Part shown: positions 32,334 through 39,310 of the stretch, in pieces | Layout: the number at the start of each line of letters is the position of its first letter | Numbering within the stretch: position 1 is the first letter of the stretch | Assembly: GCA_023435565.1 (NCBI GenBank) | Contig: JAEYRN010000038.1 | Location: forward strand, 1 to 40,457 | Source of the DNA: Bacillota bacterium | GTDB lineage: Bacteria; Bacillota; UBA4882; UBA8346 | Direction: 5' to 3' | DNA: 40,457 nt | The notes under the pieces: generated by a model | Seen by the model: the letters and a program-made list of their open reading frames with translations, nothing else | What the model was told of the DNA's origin: nothing | The model's database searches: none | Made by a program: the position numbers and the translations under genes

Positions 32334-33125
32334 ATGTTTGCAAGCAGAAAAATTACCTGGATGAAGATGAATGATTTTTTGGTTGAAGTGGGAGGGGAAC
32401 GGACTGTTCAAGATTTTAAAGCAAAGATTTTAAATCGAATCGAAAATCTTATCTCCTATGACGCTTCATTAGCCTGGTTTGAAATGGGCCAAACCTGCCC
32501 GGTAAAATTATGTGACCATCTTGGAACTCCTGAGAAGTGGGTAGCCGCTCATAACAATTATTATCATAAAATCGCTCCGGCTTTTGAGAATCTGGCTGTA
32601 GAGAAAGTGACTTTCTCTGATTATAAACTGCACCAAGATACCGAATATTATCAAGATTTTCTGCGCCCTTTGGGGATCCGATACGGAACCGGGATAATAT
32701 TGCACGACTTTCGAGGCAATCCGTCGTTGACCCTTTGCATAACCGATTCCAAGTACAACTATGAAAAAGATCGGAAAGTACCGTTTCTGCTGGAAACGAT
32801 TCAGCCCCACTTGGAAAACTATTATTCCTATCTCAATTTAATCTCCAATCAAAATATTAATGAATTTCATTTAGTCGAACTTGAAGCCGGTTGTAAGACA
32901 CTTAGCAAGCGGGAAGCGGAGGTAGCCGGGCTTCTCTGCCGCCGTTTGACCATAGCCGAAATTGCCTCGCAGCTTCTAATCAGTCCACGTACAGTTGAAT
33001 CTTATATTATAAATATCTATGAAAAACTCAAGGTGCGGAATAGACGCGAATTGTTGGAAAAATTGGCGGGAGGGAATGTTAGAACTGGCGAAACCGGAGG
33101 GAATTATAAAAAAAGGAACCTTTAA
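32334..33125 (+). CDS. LuxR-family transcriptional regulator
   Basis: 263 residues. The N-terminal 180 residues form an alpha/beta sensor-like domain, with no clear signature but a GAF/PAS-type size and patterns such as YDASLAWFEMG and YGTGIILHDFRG. Residues 189-246 are a GerE/LuxR HTH (LSKREAEVAGLLCRRLTIAE, then ISPRTVESYIINIYEKLKVR). This HTH closely matches the C-terminus of the 1537-residue protein at 25162, so both probably recognise similar DNA. It has no receiver domain and is not a typical response regulator. GGGGG lies 7 nt before the ATG. It sits between the lipoprotein genes and diverges from one that carries a shared upstream element. Confidence 0.9.
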   Translation: MFASRKITWMKMNDFLVEVGGERTVQDFKAKILNRIENLISYDASLAWFEMGQTCPVKLCDHLGTPEKWVAAHNNYYHKIAPAFENLAVEKVTFSDYKLHQDTEYYQDFLRPLGIRYGTGIILHDFRGNPSLTLCITDSKYNYEKDRKVPFLLETIQPHLENYYSYLNLISNQNINEFHLVELEAGCKTLSKREAEVAGLLCRRLTIAEIASQLLISPRTVESYIINIYEKLKVRNRRELLEKLAGGNVRTGETGGNYKKRNL

Positions 33126-33138
33126 CCAATACTAATAA

Positions 33139-33163
33139 AACCAGCCTTTTGAGAGAGCTGGTT
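33139..33163 (-). terminator. Candidate terminator between convergent genes
   Basis: AACCAGC (33139-33145) and GCTGGTT (33157-33163), 7-bp stem with an 11-nt loop. On the minus strand it is followed by TTTATTAG, so it better serves the lipoprotein gene ending at 33228 than the LuxR gene. Confidence 0.5.
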
Positions 33164-33227
33164 AAATACCTACCGTATTTAATATGTTAGTTAAAACCTT
33201 GTCTATTATCTTTCAACGTTCAATAAA

Positions 33228-34304
33228 TCATTTCTTCACAACTTTGATTCCAAAAGCATAGGACCTATATTTGTTACCATTCGGGTCATAAGAAGTTGCA
33301 ACCATAAACTTTCCGGTCGGATCAATGGATAAAAAGCCATCGTTATTAAAAACAAATGTACCATTACCTCCGGTCCCCAAGGCATTTTGGATAGCATCAC
33401 GGAAAGCTCGGATATTTGCTGCATTGGTTTCGGAAGTAAGTCCTACGAATGGAACTACAGTCCTATTAAATTCATTATTGACATCAACCAACGATGTAAC
33501 GGTGCATTTACCGTTTTCAAGAGTCATTTCGAAAATAAATTTATCATCTTCTCCATCCTTATCCTCATCCTCTGCATGACTCATATAAAGGAGATAAGTA
33601 CCGTTATATATTGATTGGTAGCTTGAAGTCGAGCTTTGGGGAAGGAAAATATGGTGCAGAATATCTCCTCCATCTTCGGTTACCTTCATTCCTAAAACAC
33701 CGACCGTTGTTCCATATATAAAGGTTGCATTGTTAGGTGAAGATGGGCCCCAATTTGAAGGACCCCAATTTGGATCTGCTTCCCAATTAACTCCCTCACC
33801 TTTAAAATCAGTATCAATTTTCATACAACCGAACCGTATGTCTTTATAGTTTGGATCTATTACAAAGTGATTGTAGGTCTTATTTATGTATTCACTCTGA
33901 TTATATGTTTTTTGACAAAAAAGCATAAAAGCATTATTTAATAAGCTGCCATCAGTCTTGTAAGGTTGTATTACCATAGCTACCCGATCAACAATTACAA
34001 ATTTTAAGTATTTATTGCCTTCCCAAAAAGTGTCGGTTTGATAGACGTTTTCATAATCCGATCCGGTTTCTTTTTGAAAAGTAACTTTTAGTACACTCGC
34101 ATCTTCATCATCCGTATCAATATTCAAAGTTAATGCATTGCCAATAATCGTAGCGGTTACCCCCGGGCCAACATAAGTGCAATTTGAAAGAGCTCCTGAA
34201 CTGGGTCCGGCATCTTTTTTACCACCGCCGCCTCCGCCGCAGCCACAAAGAGTAACAGCCAATACTAAACAAAAGGTGAATAAATACATTGAAAACTTTT
34301 TCAT
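33228..34304 (-). CDS. Poly-Gly lipoprotein, family not recognised
   Basis: 358 residues with a lipoprotein signal ending TLCGC (Cys22) followed by GGGGGGKK. The mature part has a short beta-rich segment (YVGPGVTATIIGNALTLNID) resembling secreted beta-sandwich proteins, then about 280 residues with several aromatic-rich strands (KYLKFVIVDRVAMVIQPYKT; TYLLYMSHAEDEDKDGEDDK) and an ending in which FLSIDPTGKFMVATSYDPNG is repeat-like. The EDEDKDGEDD stretch could bind Ca2+. I do not recognise a family. The signal region is closely alike in length and pattern to those of the genes at 31241, 29925 and 34449. AAGGAGATC lies upstream of the ATG. Unlike two of its neighbours, it lacks the shared upstream element. 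Confidence 0.78.
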   Translation of the reverse strand: MKKFSMYLFTFCLVLAVTLCGCGGGGGGKKDAGPSSGALSNCTYVGPGVTATIIGNALTLNIDTDDEDASVLKVTFQKETGSDYENVYQTDTFWEGNKYLKFVIVDRVAMVIQPYKTDGSLLNNAFMLFCQKTYNQSEYINKTYNHFVIDPNYKDIRFGCMKIDTDFKGEGVNWEADPNWGPSNWGPSSPNNATFIYGTTVGVLGMKVTEDGGDILHHIFLPQSSTSSYQSIYNGTYLLYMSHAEDEDKDGEDDKFIFEMTLENGKCTVTSLVDVNNEFNRTVVPFVGLTSETNAANIRAFRDAIQNALGTGGNGTFVFNNDGFLSIDPTGKFMVATSYDPNGNKYRSYAFGIKVVKK

Positions 34305-34448
34305 GGATACCGATCTCCTTTTAAAAGAAATAATTTCTTACAAAGTGCGTTATTTTTTTGTGTTTGGAGTTTATGGCATTCAAAGGAATTTGTTTGTTAT
34401 TGGGTATTAAGTAATTGCTCAATTATCGGTATTGCTTCAACTTATTTT

Positions 34449-34979
34449 TTAATCTGGTTCCCGAAAATCTATAAATTCAAATGTTAGAGTGCGCCCGCCC
34501 GGTGTTAAAATTGTTGTATCACTATCGTCCTGTTGATTCACAGTACCTTTGACTATTATATCTTTCCCATCAAGATCTAGATCTGGAGACATAAGCTCTT
34601 CCAGTTCAAAATCGCCGTAATTAGTTGTATCTAAAATTATGGCGGCGCCAATTAAATATTTTTCCCCAATATACTCATCGTCAATTTGCCAGTTAATAGT
34701 GGTACCGCCTGATTTGGTAACTCCGGCGCATTGTAGATCAGCTTTAAATTCTCCGCCCTCATCCCAAGTTTCGTAATTTTCTTCATTAATTGCATAGACT
34801 TTTATAGGTTTACCAGCTGGAATAGTTTTTTTAGTAGTAAAGTCCGCAGCTGTATATGTATTTGGTATAACTAGTTCAAACGTCGTTCCATTATTATTAC
34901 CTCCTCCGCCTCCGCAGCCGTTTAAAACGAAAACTGATAATAAGCCAATGGTTAGAAAAATAAGTATCGGTTTTTTCAT
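34449..34979 (-). CDS. Small poly-Gly lipoprotein, family not recognised
   Basis: 176 residues. The lipoprotein signal ends in VLNGC (Cys22), followed by GGGGGNNN. The mature part begins TFELVIPNTYTAADFTTKKT and is beta-rich and acidic, ending LTFEFIDFREPD; it contains a central GKDIIVKGTVNQQDD strand pair. It has no domain I can name. Probably an envelope-surface protein. GGGAGG lies 9 nt before the ATG. Its upstream region (35011-35096) matches that of the lipoprotein gene ending at 31981 in a core, a second box and the spacing to the -10 box, so both are likely controlled together although the mature proteins are unrelated. Confidence 0.78.
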   Translation of the reverse strand: MKKPILIFLTIGLLSVFVLNGCGGGGGNNNGTTFELVIPNTYTAADFTTKKTIPAGKPIKVYAINEENYETWDEGGEFKADLQCAGVTKSGGTTINWQIDDEYIGEKYLIGAAIILDTTNYGDFELEELMSPDLDLDGKDIIVKGTVNQQDDSDTTILTPGGRTLTFEFIDFREPD

Positions 34980-35010
34980 TCTTGCAACCTCCCTACTAAT
35001 ATTCGCCTTA

Positions 35011-35096
35011 ATTATATTTAATAGAAATTTTTTTGGGTATCCGTAAAAATCACCGTATTAGTACCTTGGAAAACTTATGGGACTTAGGTTTGCGGT
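35011..35096 (-). promoter_or_regulatory. Shared activator-type promoter element, copy B
   Basis: Minus-strand promoter of the lipoprotein gene ending at 34979. The -10 is TATAAT (complement of 35011-35016). The 22-bp core lies at 35036-35057, identical in all 22 bases to copy A at 32043-32064, with a 19-bp gap to the -10 in both. The second box is CCGCAAACC (complement of 35087-35095), exactly 51 bp from the core start, as in copy A. Confidence 0.7.
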
Positions 35097-35145
35097 ATTA
35101 GAAAAAATTTTGTCGGTTAGGTAAGGATTAATACACCAAGAAACA

Positions 35146-35182
35146 AAAAAAGTAAGGGTTTTAGTTTAGGCCCTTACTTTTT
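35146..35182 (-). terminator. Intrinsic terminator of the bPH2-like gene
   Basis: AAGTAAGGG (35150-35158) and CCCTTACTT (35171-35179), extendable through flanking A/T bases. On the minus strand it is followed by TTTTTTTG, about 30 bp past the stop at 35214. It works in both directions by symmetry. Confidence 0.85.
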
Positions 35183-35213
35183 CTTGTATTGTCGATTAAA
35201 TAGTTCAAAATTC

Positions 35214-35855
35214 TTATCTTTTTCCGCTGGGTTCATACTTCGTCCGATACCCCGGATTCGTCTCCGGCCTCAAAGCATTAGGATAATTCCAGTCAGTCTT
35301 AACATCCACGGAAAGTTCTTTAATCTTCTTGAATACATCATAGGGGTTGCGAATTGCTAAAAACCGGTCATAGATCCGCATTCCTTTAGAAGTCATGTTG
35401 CCGGTAAAAGCAGAAACGGTTCCAACGCTGAAAATATTTTCGATTGGGTTCACGGTTACGGTCAAGTCCGCGATTTTATCGTAATCAATCGCTTTAAAAT
35501 CGGTTCCCCAAAATCCACTCCGCATCATCAATCGTTTATTTGTATAGGCGTAACAGGTGTTGCCGTGGACCAGGTAAAGCCGGAGCAGATTCAGAATACT
35601 ACCCCAACAGGGAAACAGGTGAATGATGAAAAAGACGGTAAGAAAAACGGACATCCCATCCATCTTCGGGGTTGAGTTCTTGGTAAAGACACCTATAAAA
35701 CTCAAGTCCAATATGCCCCAGATTAGTCCGATAATTAAAAAAGGGATTCCCGAAAGGATGAACGGAATCAACGCCGGTTTACCGGTCCAGAAGATCTCCT
35801 CATCGCTGTCCCGTACCGCTTCAAACTGCGGGATGTTATTTTTTTCGGATAACAT
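35214..35855 (-). CDS. Bacterial PH (bPH2/YdbS-like) membrane protein
   Basis: 213 residues. An N-terminal segment DEEIFWTGKPALIPF leads into two membrane helices (about 26-50 and 68-95). A PH-like domain follows (about 98-180), with the YdbS/bPH2 pattern CYAYTNKRLMMRSGFWG and FKAIDYDKIADLTVTVNPIE, then SVGTVSAFTG. The C-terminal tail is polar. Such proteins are membrane-anchored with a cytoplasmic beta-barrel; the role is unknown, though some are linked to secretion or stress. Start ATG with GAGGTGATG upstream. It appears to be a single gene followed by a strong terminator. Confidence 0.85.
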   Translation of the reverse strand: MLSEKNNIPQFEAVRDSDEEIFWTGKPALIPFILSGIPFLIIGLIWGILDLSFIGVFTKNSTPKMDGMSVFLTVFFIIHLFPCWGSILNLLRLYLVHGNTCYAYTNKRLMMRSGFWGTDFKAIDYDKIADLTVTVNPIENIFSVGTVSAFTGNMTSKGMRIYDRFLAIRNPYDVFKKIKELSVDVKTDWNYPNALRPETNPGYRTKYEPSGKR

Positions 35856-35926
35856 GCCATCACCTCTTCAATAATTGTTTTATTCAATTTTAGAAATTCA
35901 TTATATTTGCATATTAGCAAGTGTTA

Positions 35927-36679
35927 TTAGTACCATTTAACTGCTAACAACCCGATATATTCCTTTAAAGCCAAACTCACTTCACTGATTGCAGCAGCTG
36001 AGGGGACTAATTGGCGCAAACTGAACCGATACTTCACATTGGTATGATAATCGGTTGGATACGGTATTACATCGAGAGCTGCTTTTTTGAACTGTTGGAC
36101 GGCCCTGGGTAAATGAAAAGCTGAAGTAAATAGTATCGGCTTTCGGAAATGATGTTGGCTAAGAATTTTCTTCACATTTAAGGCGTTCTCGGTTGTGTTA
36201 AAACTATTGTCTTCAATAAAGATTTGATCATTTGGCACTCCGAGATCAAATAATATTTTGGCGGCAATCTGCGCTTCACAACCGGTAGTCTTATAAACTT
36301 GGCCGCCGGATATAATGATTGGGAGATGAAGCCGATGGTAAACTTGAACACAGGTTAATAAACGATTGGCCGCAATGGGAGATAAATGTCCTTTGCCGCT
36401 TAAGTTTGGGGTATCGAGTGTTGCTCCGCCACCCAGCATAACTAGAACATCTCCGTTGATTTCAACAGGCGGCCGGTATTTATTTTCCAAGGGCCGGATT
36501 AATAAATTACTTATTAAAGATATGGAGGATAGATATAATAGAAATGTTAAACCAATAAAACATAGAGCAACACGACGTTGCTTTTTATAGAGTTTAATCG
36601 ATAATAGAGTAAATCCCAGAATAAAAATTCCAGGCGGTAACAGAAAAGCGCTATAGATAAACTTGATAAAATAAAGCAT
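35927..36679 (-). CDS. DUF218 / YdcF-ElyC-SanA family membrane protein
   Basis: 250 residues. Two N-terminal membrane helices (about 3-27 and 36-58) precede a DUF218 domain. Family text: DVLVMLGGGATLDTPNLSG (the V-V-L-G-G-G motif), NRLLTCVQVYHR, IIISGGQVYKTTGCEA, FIEDNSFNTTENALNVKKIL and ILFTSAFHLPRAVQQFKKA. ElyC and SanA in enteric bacteria affect peptidoglycan and envelope integrity; the biochemical role is still unclear. I start at the ATG at 36679 with AAGGGTG 6 nt upstream rather than the GTG at 36688, which lies inside that ribosome site. It is downstream of the OmpA-like gene, separated by a terminator. Confidence 0.9.
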   Translation of the reverse strand: MLYFIKFIYSAFLLPPGIFILGFTLLSIKLYKKQRRVALCFIGLTFLLYLSSISLISNLLIRPLENKYRPPVEINGDVLVMLGGGATLDTPNLSGKGHLSPIAANRLLTCVQVYHRLHLPIIISGGQVYKTTGCEAQIAAKILFDLGVPNDQIFIEDNSFNTTENALNVKKILSQHHFRKPILFTSAFHLPRAVQQFKKAALDVIPYPTDYHTNVKYRFSLRQLVPSAAAISEVSLALKEYIGLLAVKWY

Positions 36680-36722
36680 TGAAATCACCCTTAGTTATAA
36701 TTGATTGAATTTATTATAACAA

Positions 36723-36751
36723 AAAAACCCGGACTTAACATCCGGGTTTTT
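36723..36751 (-). terminator. Intrinsic terminator of the OmpA-like lipoprotein gene
   Basis: AAAAACCCGGA (36723-36733) and TCCGGGTTTTT (36741-36751), 11-bp stem with loop CTTAACA. On the minus strand it is followed by TT, so the T-run reaches seven. It lies 12 bp past the stop. Confidence 0.9.
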
Positions 36752-36762
36752 AATCTGAGTTC

Positions 36763-37590
36763 TTACTTCAAAGCTTCTTCTTTAGCAGGAACGTATTCCC
36801 AAAGGGAAATATCAACTCGCCGGTTATAAACCCAAGCCGATTCATTTTGCCCTTCTACTTCCGGATAATCTTCACCGTAAGCATATACGATGATCCGGTT
36901 GGCGGCGATGCCTTTTTCCATTAAATATTTCTTGACAGACTCGGCCCTTTGGGAAGAGAGCTCCATATTATATTCGACCGAACCTCGATCATCGGCGTGA
37001 CCGCCTAAAACGATCTTGAGTTTAGTGTTATCTTTAAGTATTTTTACATTTAAATCCAAGAAGGCGATTTGGTCGTTTCTAACATTTGATTTATCAAAAT
37101 CAAAATAAATAGCTTTTAGATCTTTATTCGGATCAACCGGTGGTTTCTCCTCCGTTTTAACTTCCGGCTTCACTTCCGGTTTGGGTTCAGGTTTAGGTTC
37201 CGGTTTTTTAACTGTGATAGCACCTTTAATAGTGAAGGTTTCGGTATTGGCGGCCGGTTTTTCTTTCTTACTCATCGAACCGACGTTACCTACTACCAAA
37301 TCCCATTCCCCGGCAGCTTTGCCCGTTAAATCAAGGGTACAAGATATTTCGGTTTTGGTGATATTCAAATTGGTGGCTATAATATCGGTTTCCCCTGATT
37401 TGGTGAGTTTAACATAGGCGGATTTATGAAACTTGGCGCCTGTAATTACTATGTTTACCGACTCATTGTTTAGCCCCGTATTTGGATTTACCGAAGTTAG
37501 TTCCGGAGCGGGACAACCTAGAGTAAAGGTGCTGAAGCTAAGTAAGACGACTAACGCTACAACTGATACTAGCATCAATTTTTTTTGCAT
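36763..37590 (-). CDS. Lipoprotein with IPT/TIG and OmpA/Pal peptidoglycan-binding domains
   Basis: 275 residues. Signal peptide with lipobox TLGC (Cys26); Ig-like IPT/TIG domain about 28-122 (LTSVNPNTGL, VNIVITGAKF, WDLVVGNVG); Lys-Pro-Glu linker about 127-150; OmpA C-terminal domain about 158-270 (IYFDFDKSNV, GGHADDRGSVEYNMELSSQR). Conserved Asp and Arg that hold diaminopimelate are in HADDRGS and SSQRAESV. The protein would tie an envelope membrane to the wall, as Pal does, and would fit a diderm host. The ATG at 37590 has GGAGG 7 nt upstream; the in-frame ATG at 37638 lies 1 nt after its own GGAGG and would add 16 residues before the signal, so I reject it. It has its own promoter and terminator. 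Confidence 0.93.
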   Translation of the reverse strand: MQKKLMLVSVVALVVLLSFSTFTLGCPAPELTSVNPNTGLNNESVNIVITGAKFHKSAYVKLTKSGETDIIATNLNITKTEISCTLDLTGKAAGEWDLVVGNVGSMSKKEKPAANTETFTIKGAITVKKPEPKPEPKPEVKPEVKTEEKPPVDPNKDLKAIYFDFDKSNVRNDQIAFLDLNVKILKDNTKLKIVLGGHADDRGSVEYNMELSSQRAESVKKYLMEKGIAANRIIVYAYGEDYPEVEGQNESAWVYNRRVDISLWEYVPAKEEALK

Positions 37591-37662
37591 TTGATAACCT
37601 CCATTATTTCTTGTTTTTTTTGTGGTCGAGATAGACATCCCTCCTTTATTGTATTAACTTTT

Positions 37663-37691
37663 ATTATCCCAAAAGGGGAAATTAAGGTCAA
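37663..37691 (-). promoter_or_regulatory. Sigma-A promoter of the OmpA-like lipoprotein gene
   Basis: On the minus strand TTGACC (complement of 37686-37691), 17-bp spacer, GATAAT (complement of 37663-37668), about 73 bp before the start codon. The remaining stretch to 37884 is A+T-rich with no gene or clear signal. Confidence 0.7.
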
Positions 37692-37884
37692 GCTTTATAA
37701 AACTTTGCTATCCGGTCTTAGGTGAGATTAACCGAACGAGCCTAAAATATATTCCAAATTATATAAAAATAATAATTTGAAACCGTAGAATTTTATTTTT
37801 GGATACGATACATTCAGATATTTTATACTAAATAAAAAGTGTTACTATAATAATAACGTTGGTTTTATGGATAAGTTCCCTGTG

Positions 37885-37921
37885 GCAAGATATAAATAAA
37901 ACCCTTTTATTTATATCTTGC
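37885..37921. repeat. Perfect 17-bp hairpin directly after the DUF815 gene
   Basis: GCAAGATATAAATAAAA (37885-37901) and its exact complement (37905-37921) around a 3-bp loop, beginning 2 bp after the DUF815 stop on the minus strand. The arms are A/T-rich with no T-run after the stem, so it is not a textbook terminator. It could stabilise the mRNA end or block exonucleases. Confidence 0.75.
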
Positions 37922-37923
37922 TT

Positions 37924-39162
37924 TCAACTGTTTAAATTAGCCAGACCCAACTCTCCTTCCAGTTGGTCGACAAATTGTTTGGCGGTCCGGCCGGATCGCC
38001 CGTTTTGCTGGCGTTCCCATTGGATAGCCCGGGCCTCTATTTCTTTCAGGGAAAGGTTAATGCCTCTTTGCTCGCATAATTGTTTGATAATCGACAAATA
38101 CTCCTCTTGGTCCGGTGTTGAGTAAGTCAAAGTAATTCCAAACCGATCGGAGAGGGAAAGTTTCTCCTGGACTACATCGTTACCGTGGAGTTCTTCTTCG
38201 CGGTCAGCGAAGGTCTCCTTGATCAGATGTCTTCGGTTGGAAGTGGCATAGATCAATACATTGGTAGGGCGTGTTTCTAATCCGCCTTCTAAAACCGCTT
38301 TTAAATGTTTATATTGAGTTTCTCCGGCTTCAAAAGAGAGGTCATCCACATATAAAATAAATTTTAGCCCACGTCCTCGTAACATTTCAATTATTACCGT
38401 GAAATCACTTAAATCTTCTTTACTTACTTCAACCAGACGTAATCCTTCTCCGGCAAAGCGGTTGTTCAGAGCTTTAATGGAAGAGGATTTTCCGGTCCCT
38501 CGATCGCCATAAAGTAAAACATTATTGGCAGGCAACCCTTTTAGAAATTGGAGAGTGTTTTGAATTAAAGTGTTTTGTTGATATTGATAACCAATTAAGT
38601 CCTGGAATGTAATTGGGTCCGGATTGGAAATCGGTTTAAACTGGTGATCGGCGGAGATCCAGACAAAAGAAGAATACTTGCCGAAAGCACCAGCGCCGCG
38701 GTTATCGTAAAATTGAGCCAACCATTGAAGACAAGAATCAACATTGTTTTGGTATAATCCGTCGAAGCCGGGGTTGAGACTAACCTCCAAACCGGGTTCC
38801 ATACGAATCGGAAACCCGGAAAAAGGTTCCCAGTGTAATAAGGCAGCCAATATTTTCAGGTCTTGTTGAACGGCATAGATAATATTGGCCGGTATTTTTT
38901 GATATTCACCCACTTCACACCTTAGAGCGAAATAGTTTTCGTCGTTTTCAATAAGGTCCCACAAAAATGAGGCCCAAGCATTTAGACTTTTCGGATACTT
39001 TTCCAGGATTGAACCAAGCCAACCGAAGAGGGAGGGGTTAAATGGCTCATTACCAATAATTTGTAGTAATTCGTCGATTACCGGGTTCTGTTTGATTGAG
39101 CGGTAGATTATTAAACGGTCAAACAGTTGGACGATTTTCCCCGGTTCTAGTTGGGTTTTCAC
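37924..39162 (-). CDS. DUF815 family AAA+ ATPase
   Basis: 412 residues. A helical N-terminal part (1-180) precedes an AAA+ core: Walker A YGDRGTGKSS (P-loop about 219-226), Walker B FILYVDDLSFE (about 268-274), sensor-1 IYATSNRRHL, and a C-terminal lid with GRSGRTAKQF. This is the DUF815 family of predicted cytosolic ATPases of unknown role, widespread in clostridia. Start codons GTG 39171 and GTG 39162 exist; only the second is correctly spaced (8 nt) from GAGG, so I choose it. The ribosome site lies inside an 11-bp hairpin that would hide it. An overlapping small CCGCG/CGCGG palindrome at 39250-39262 lies further upstream. It is separate from the LOG gene by about 150 bp. Confidence 0.9.
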   Translation of the reverse strand: MKTQLEPGKIVQLFDRLIIYRSIKQNPVIDELLQIIGNEPFNPSLFGWLGSILEKYPKSLNAWASFLWDLIENDENYFALRCEVGEYQKIPANIIYAVQQDLKILAALLHWEPFSGFPIRMEPGLEVSLNPGFDGLYQNNVDSCLQWLAQFYDNRGAGAFGKYSSFVWISADHQFKPISNPDPITFQDLIGYQYQQNTLIQNTLQFLKGLPANNVLLYGDRGTGKSSSIKALNNRFAGEGLRLVEVSKEDLSDFTVIIEMLRGRGLKFILYVDDLSFEAGETQYKHLKAVLEGGLETRPTNVLIYATSNRRHLIKETFADREEELHGNDVVQEKLSLSDRFGITLTYSTPDQEEYLSIIKQLCEQRGINLSLKEIEARAIQWERQQNGRSGRTAKQFVDQLEGELGLANLNS

Positions 39163-39165
39163 ATT

Positions 39166-39198
39166 GATCACCTCGATATTGACTGTTTCGAGGTGATC
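39166..39198 (-). promoter_or_regulatory. RBS-sequestering hairpin in the DUF815 leader
   Basis: Minus-strand RNA: GATCACCTCGA (complement of 39188-39198), loop AACAGTCAATA, then TCGAGGTGATC (complement of 39166-39176), a perfect 11-bp stem. The second arm contains the Shine-Dalgarno GAGGTGATC just before the GTG start, so the stem would mask it. It could also be a DNA operator; the sequence alone does not say. Confidence 0.65.
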
Positions 39199-39310
39199 CT
39201 GAGAATCCCTGCAAGTTATGAAAATTAGTTTTGTTATGCGTTAAACGTACCGCGTTACGCGGATGTCTGGTAATCAAGATTGATAAAATATGTAGGCGTG
39301 ACTACTGACC

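Noticed and set aside
39250..39262. CCGCG-TTA-CGCGG palindrome as terminator of the LOG gene
   Set aside because: The stem is only 5 bp and no T-run follows on either strand.
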